Source: Chersky-267 sp963744115 (GTDB lineage: Bacteria > Chloroflexota > Limnocylindria > Limnocylindrales > CSP1-4). From it: a DNA stretch of 64,000 bases. The position numbers were made by a program, and so were the translations under genes. The stretch is taken from positions 1,736,001-1,800,000 of the forward strand of contig CAVUSI010000003.1 in assembly GCA_963744115.1 (NCBI GenBank), in the 5' to 3' direction. Shown one piece after another: positions 60,201 through 64,000 of this stretch. The notes below the pieces were generated by a model. The model was not told the DNA's origin. It saw only the letters and a program-made list of their open reading frames with translations, and ran no database searches. Position 1 is the first letter of the stretch; every line of letters begins with the position of its first letter.

Positions 60201-60398
60201 GACCGTGATCAGCTGCTCGACCTCCGGCGCGGACAGCCCGAGCGCCTCGGTCTGGACCTCGACAGAGGTCGGCGTGTACTCGGGCAGGACGTCGACCGGC
60301 ATCGATCGGAGCTGGGCGGCCCCGATCAGGACGAGAACCGCCGCAAGGCCGATGACGAGGCCACGGAACCGAAGACTGGATTCGACGATCGCACGCAT
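57233..60398 (-). CDS. RND efflux permease (CusA/CzcA-like), one frameshift
   Basis: About 1055 residues, first gene of the efflux operon. N-terminal LRFRGLVIGLAAVLVLIGAA, then LPEYTPTSVEVQTEALGLSA, a porter region, and TM4 motif AVAVLVDDAVVGTERVLQRL typical of heavy-metal/CusA-type RND pumps. The frame moves once near 57967 (an extra A in GCAAGATC); the second frame resumes VIKREGVSRMVDVGITVKDR and ends in the membrane half (HPMALVILGGLLSSTLLTLL). ATG at 60398. Substrate is not determined; metals or small organics are possible. No TolC-like gene is present. Confidence 0.88.
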
Positions 60399-60557
60399 CG
60401 CGCCTGGACCCCCCGATCCTGTCATGCGACAGGCAACGCCGCAGGTCGCCGGAGCTCGTTGGGCACGCTCCCAGCACCGGATCGCCGACGGGCCGAGGCT
60501 CTCTCCTGAGAACGGGTGTCGCTCACGGGAGAGCCGTGACACGTCGTCGATTCATCA

Positions 60558-60586
60558 TTGCCGTGCGGGCGGGGCCTTCCTATACT
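60558..60586 (+). promoter_or_regulatory. Promoter of the two-component system
   Basis: TTGCCG (60558-60563) and TATACT (60581-60586) with the ideal 17-base spacer. Transcription should start near 60593, about 22 bases before the kinase ATG. It lies in the 216-base gap shared with the divergent RND operon. Confidence 0.7.
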
Positions 60587-60614
60587 CACCGTCCATCATT
60601 CAGGGGGTCCGCCG

Positions 60615-61732
60615 ATGACCACCTGGTCCACATCCGGTCGGACCGGGATCCTGCGCGACGGATGGCTGTTCGGTCTCGGACCGACCGGCGTACGCCGGCT
60701 GCTCAACGCGGCCATCGTCGGGCTGGTCGTCGCGATCCTCGCGCAGTGGGGCGATCCGGACCTGGTCCTGGATGTCCTGTGGGTCACCCTCGCCGTCGGC
60801 GCGTTCGTGTTCGGGCTGCGTGGGACGGTCGCGCGGATCCTGGTCGTGACCGTGGTGATCCTCGGATCGACCGCGATCGAAGGCAGCGTCTTCGACCAGG
60901 AGACCGAGATCGACCTATTCGATCCGGAATGGCCGCTGATGGTCGGACTGACGATCGTCATCGCGATCCTGGCCGACCGGGTATCGACGATCGCGCGTCA
61001 CTACGCGAGGCTCTACCGGCAGGCCAGCGACCGGCTGGTGACAGCCCACGAGGACGAGCGGAGCAGCCTGGCTCGCGATCTCCACGACGGTGTCGGCCAG
61101 ACCCTCACCGCGGTCGTCCTGACGCTGGATGCCGCGGAAGCCAGGCTGATCGCCGGACCGCAGACCGCAGGTACCGAACCGACAGACGACACGATCCGGC
61201 GGGCTCGAGGGCTCGCCCTTGCCGCGCTGGAGGAGGCCCGAGCGGTGGCAGCGCAGCTCCGTCCGTCGCGGATCCAGGAACTCGGTCTCGGCGCCGCGCT
61301 GAGCGGCCTGGCCGAGTCGGCCGGCATCCCCGTCGACCTGCGGTTCACACCGTCGAACCTCCCGCCTGGTCTCCTCCAGCGCGAGCGCGAGATCGACGCC
61401 TATCGGATCGTCCAGGAGGCGGTCAGCAACGCAGGCCGGCACAGCCGCGCGAGCGTGGTCTGGATCGATGCCGTGGAGGACGACGGCTTGCTCGCGATCA
61501 CGGTGGGTGACGACGGCGTGGGCTTCGACATGGCCACCACGCCGGTCGGGCTGGGGCTGGTGGGGATGCAGGAGCGAGCGACCATCCTGGGGGACACCTC
61601 GATGTCCGCTCGGAGCCCGGAGGGGGCACCGTCGTCACGCTCCAGATGCCCATCGAGCCACCGACGGCGTCGATCGTCGCCCCCGAGATCACGGTCCTGG
61701 ACGCCCAGGAGGGGGTCCGATGGACGAGCTGA
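60615..61732 (+). CDS. Sensor histidine kinase (NarX/DegS type), frameshift near the 3' end
   Basis: About 373 residues. An N-terminal membrane region of about four helices (AAIVGLVVAILAQW, LWVTLAVGAFVFGL, ARILVVTVVILGS, LMVGLTIVIAILA) is followed by a HisKA_3 dimerisation domain: DERSSLARDLHDGVGQTLTA, phospho-acceptor His157. The HATPase domain has YRIVQEAVSNAGRHS and VGDDGVGFDM, then GLGLVGMQERA. Near 61612 one G seems missing from a G run; the shifted frame gives TVVTLQMPIEPPTASIVAPE and stops at 61732, overlapping the response regulator start by 13 bases. ATG at 60615 with GGGGG upstream. Confidence 0.88.
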
Positions 61733-62454
61733 CCGGCGCGGACGGGCCACCGATCGAGGTCCCGGCCTCGTCCGGAGGATCCGATCCGAGCACAGCCCCG
61801 ACGTTTCGGCGCCAGCTGGCGCCGATCAGGGTCGCCCTGGTCGACGACCACCAGCTCGTCCGCGAAGGGTTGCGGCTGGTCCTCGGCGGCGACAAGGGCT
61901 TCGAGGTCGTCGGCGAAGCGACCACCCACGAGGAGGCGTTCGAACTCGTGGCGGCCACCCGGCCGGAGGTGCTCCTGCTCGATCTCACCTTCCCGGAAGG
62001 GGATGGCCTGCCGCTCCTACGCGTCCTCCGGACGCGCTACCCCGACCTGAGGGTGATCATCGTGACGATGGACCGCGGGTCGGAGTCGGTCCGTCAGGCG
62101 CTCGTCGCAGGCGCGTCGGGTTACGTCGTCAAGGGCGCCCGCTCGCGCGACCTGTTCGAGGCGATCCGGGCCGTCGCACGGGGCGAGGTCTACCTTCACA
62201 GCAGCATCGCCGGCGCGATCGTCGACGACTCGATCCGCCTGACCAGGAGCGGGCAGCAACTGAGTCTCCGGGAGCGGGAGATCCTGAGCCTGCTCGCGAG
62301 CGGTCGCTCGCCCGCCGAGGTCGGACGGATCCTCGGGATCAGCGTCCACACGGTGCGGCGCCATGTCGCCAACCTGTCTGACAAGCTCGGTATCCACGGT
62401 ATCCAGGCTCTGACCATCTACGCCATCTCGCACGGGCTCACCCGCGAGATGTAG
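61720..62454 (+). CDS. NarL/FixJ-family response regulator
   Basis: 244 residues. An atypical 35-residue N-terminal lead precedes the receiver domain (36-155): VALVDDHQLVREGLRLVL with Asp42/43, phospho-acceptor Asp88 in EVLLLDLTFPEGDG, and Lys138 in GYVVKGA. The LuxR-type HTH (about 178-240) reads LSLREREILSLLASGRSPAE and LGISVHTVRRHVANLSDKLG. Cotranscribed with the histidine kinase. The divergent RND operon is a plausible target; that is inference from position. Confidence 0.92.
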   Translation: MDELTGADGPPIEVPASSGGSDPSTAPTFRRQLAPIRVALVDDHQLVREGLRLVLGGDKGFEVVGEATTHEEAFELVAATRPEVLLLDLTFPEGDGLPLLRVLRTRYPDLRVIIVTMDRGSESVRQALVAGASGYVVKGARSRDLFEAIRAVARGEVYLHSSIAGAIVDDSIRLTRSGQQLSLREREILSLLASGRSPAEVGRILGISVHTVRRHVANLSDKLGIHGIQALTIYAISHGLTREM

Positions 62455-62508
62455 GTGCGTCAGTGGAGGACTTGGCGCGTCCGGCCGACGACGGGCCGTG
62501 TCAGGGCG

Positions 62509-64000
62509 TCAGGCGTGGGCACCGGCCGCGGCAGCTCGCTCGGCCGGGGTCGGGACGGCAGGGTCGCCGCTGAGCACGAGATCGGTCGGCTCGAGGCCGC
62601 GCCACTCTGCGTCCCGCGTCAGGCCCTCGTATCCTCGGGCGAGCTCGAGCAGGCCGAGCTCGCCCCACGGGGCTCCGATGAATTGGAGCCCGACCGGTAG
62701 ACCGTCCGCCAGCCCGCACGGGATCGACACGCCGGGCAGCCCGGCCATGTTGACCGGCAGCGTGCACGCGTCGTTGAGGTACATCGCGACCGGGTCGTCC
62801 ATCTTCGCGCCGAACCGGAACGCGACGCCGGGGCTCGTCGGTGCCACGATCGCATCGAAACCCGCCGCCCAGACCGCATCGAAGTCGGCCTTGATCAGCG
62901 TCCGCACCTTCTGGGCCTTGAGGTAGAACGCATCGTAGTAGCCGGCCGACAGCGCATAGGTCCCGAGCATGATCCGGCGCTTGACCTCGTCGCCGAAGCC
63001 GGTCCCCCGGGTGGCCAGGTAGTTGGCCAGGATGTCGCCGTCGCGCGCCGCCGGTCCGTAGCGGATGCCGTCGTAGCGGGCGAGGTTGGCCGAGGCCTCG
63101 GCCGGCGCGACGATGTAGTACGCGGCCAGGCCGTAATCGGTGTGGGGCAGGCTGACCTCCTCGACGATCGCCCCGGCCGCCTCGAGCGCGTCGACGGCCG
63201 CCCGGACGCGCGCTTCGGTGCCGGGCTCCATGCCGGCCACGAAGTACTCCTTCGGGAGCCCGAGCCGCTTGCCGCGCAATCCGGCGGCGGCCTCGTCGTC
63301 GGACGCGGTCAGGTGCAGCAACCCGTCCGGGACCGGGACCGGAGCCGACGTCGAGTCGCGCTCGTCGCGGCCGGCCACGGCGTGCAGAAGGGCGGCGGCG
63401 TCCCGGGCATCGCGGGCGAACGGTCCGACCTGGTCGAGCGACGACGCGAACGCCACGATGCCGTAGCGGCTGACTCGCCCGTACGTCGGCTTCATCCCGA
63501 CGATGCCCGTCAGCGCCGCCGGCTGACGGATCGAGCCACCCGTATCGGTGCCGATCGCCAGCGGGACGTGGAAGGCAGCGACCGCGACCGCCGACCCGCC
63601 GCTGCTCCCACCCGGGACCCGCTCGAGGTCCCACGGGTTCGACGTCGGGCCGAAGGCCGAGTGCTCGGTCGACGAGCCCATCGCGAACTCGTCCATGTTC
63701 GTCTTGCCCACGATGACGGCCCCGACATCCCGGAGTCGCTCGACGATGTGGGCGTCGTACGGGGCGCGGTAGCCCTCGAGGATCCGAGACCCGGCGGTGC
63801 ACTGACCGCCCTTGATCGAAACCAGATCCTTGAGCGCGACCGGGACACCGAGCAGCGGGTGCAGGGCCGCGAGCGCCGCCGGACCGGAGTCACGCGCGGC
63901 GCGCAGCCCGGCATCCGCGGCATCGGCTTCGGCCAGGGCGCGCTCTCGGTCGATCGACAGCCAGGCGTTGAGCGCGCGGTTGCCGCGCTCGGCCGCCTCG
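62509..64000 (-). CDS. gatA: Asp-tRNA(Asn)/Glu-tRNA(Gln) amidotransferase subunit A, 5' end cut
   Basis: About 496 residues seen; only the first few tens of residues are missing beyond the window. Amidase-signature family with the Ser-cisSer-Lys triad visible: Lys in PVALKDLVSIKGGQCTAGS, cis-Ser in GGSSGGSAVAVAA, and nucleophile Ser in GTDTGGSIRQPAALTG. The C-terminal part has TLPVNMAGLPGVSIPCGLAD. It releases ammonia from glutamine for GatB. An Ala-rich tail closes the protein. gatC is presumably beyond the right edge. Convergent with the response regulator. Confidence 0.95.
   Translation of the reverse strand, partial: EAAERGNRALNAWLSIDRERALAEADAADAGLRAARDSGPAALAALHPLLGVPVALKDLVSIKGGQCTAGSRILEGYRAPYDAHIVERLRDVGAVIVGKTNMDEFAMGSSTEHSAFGPTSNPWDLERVPGGSSGGSAVAVAAFHVPLAIGTDTGGSIRQPAALTGIVGMKPTYGRVSRYGIVAFASSLDQVGPFARDARDAAALLHAVAGRDERDSTSAPVPVPDGLLHLTASDDEAAAGLRGKRLGLPKEYFVAGMEPGTEARVRAAVDALEAAGAIVEEVSLPHTDYGLAAYYIVAPAEASANLARYDGIRYGPAARDGDILANYLATRGTGFGDEVKRRIMLGTYALSAGYYDAFYLKAQKVRTLIKADFDAVWAAGFDAIVAPTSPGVAFRFGAKMDDPVAMYLNDACTLPVNMAGLPGVSIPCGLADGLPVGLQFIGAPWGELGLLELARGYEGLTRDAEWRGLEPTDLVLSGDPAVPTPAERAAAAGAHA

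Noticed and set aside
56781..60542. A single 1253-residue protein joining the RND pump to the adaptor lipoprotein
   Set aside because: The join is an artefact of the frameshift near 57967; the shifted frame shows the pump ending at 57233 and the lipoprotein starting with its own signal peptide.

Overview
The window is uniformly GC-rich, gene-dense DNA with strongly GC-biased third codon positions and few intergenic gaps. The likely source is a high-GC free-living bacterium. A Chloroflexota lineage (Limnocylindria/Ellin6529-like) is my best guess, from the mix of class III cyclase/ATPase/TPR regulators, tandem RND pumps without a visible outer-membrane channel, leaderless-looking starts (a TANNNT box 6-9 bases before the start codon) and a BMP-type nucleoside transporter. 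An actinobacterium is not excluded. This placement is inference.

Layout. 1-7.6 kb (minus): an overlapping polA-fpg-ABC-F block, then an ECF sigma factor with its membrane anti-sigma-like partner. 7.8-12 kb: tRNA-Leu(CAA), a VOC protein, a Pr6Pr-type membrane protein, a membrane-fused spermidine-synthase-like protein and a TerB-like protein. 12-15.9 kb: dnaE (minus). 15.9-22.3 kb: an accessory island directly upstream of dnaE, divided into three segments by copies of the dnaE promoter/start region. 22.5-26.6 kb: a diguanylate cyclase, a VapBC-type toxin-antitoxin pair and small hypotheticals. 26.6-38 kb: an SPFH protein, a serine hydrolase, a Ser/Thr kinase divergent from a repeat lipoprotein, a second cyclase/ATPase regulator, and DUF4242, OsmC, methyltransferase, ComB-family and metallopeptidase genes. 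38.3-40.6 kb: a GGDEF-EAL protein. 40.8-45.9 kb: a complete BMP-family nucleoside ABC transporter operon. 46-52.5 kb: CoA-binding and GNAT proteins, gatB, a phosphotransferase, an aminotransferase and a DUF2231-Rieske fusion. 52.5-62.5 kb: an RND-lipoprotein-RND-lipoprotein operon divergent from a NarL-type two-component system. The right edge is gatA.

Most notable observation: a 59-bp sequence covering the dnaE -10 box, GTG start and first codons recurs three more times (17678, 20431, 22233), always in the same orientation and without indels. Each extra copy is fused to a shared 28-bp arm, so the three copies form an 87-bp repeat. The repeats partition the island and, for two segments, lie 32-33 bases after a gene's stop codon. 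This looks like serial insertion of cassettes at the dnaE 5' end, or an equivalent duplication process. No recombinase gene is visible.

Data-quality observation: about 25 single-base frameshifts interrupt otherwise well conserved genes, including dnaE. Several lie in short homopolymers, so many are probably consensus errors rather than real gene decay. Frameshifted genes are therefore given with their full reconstructed extents.
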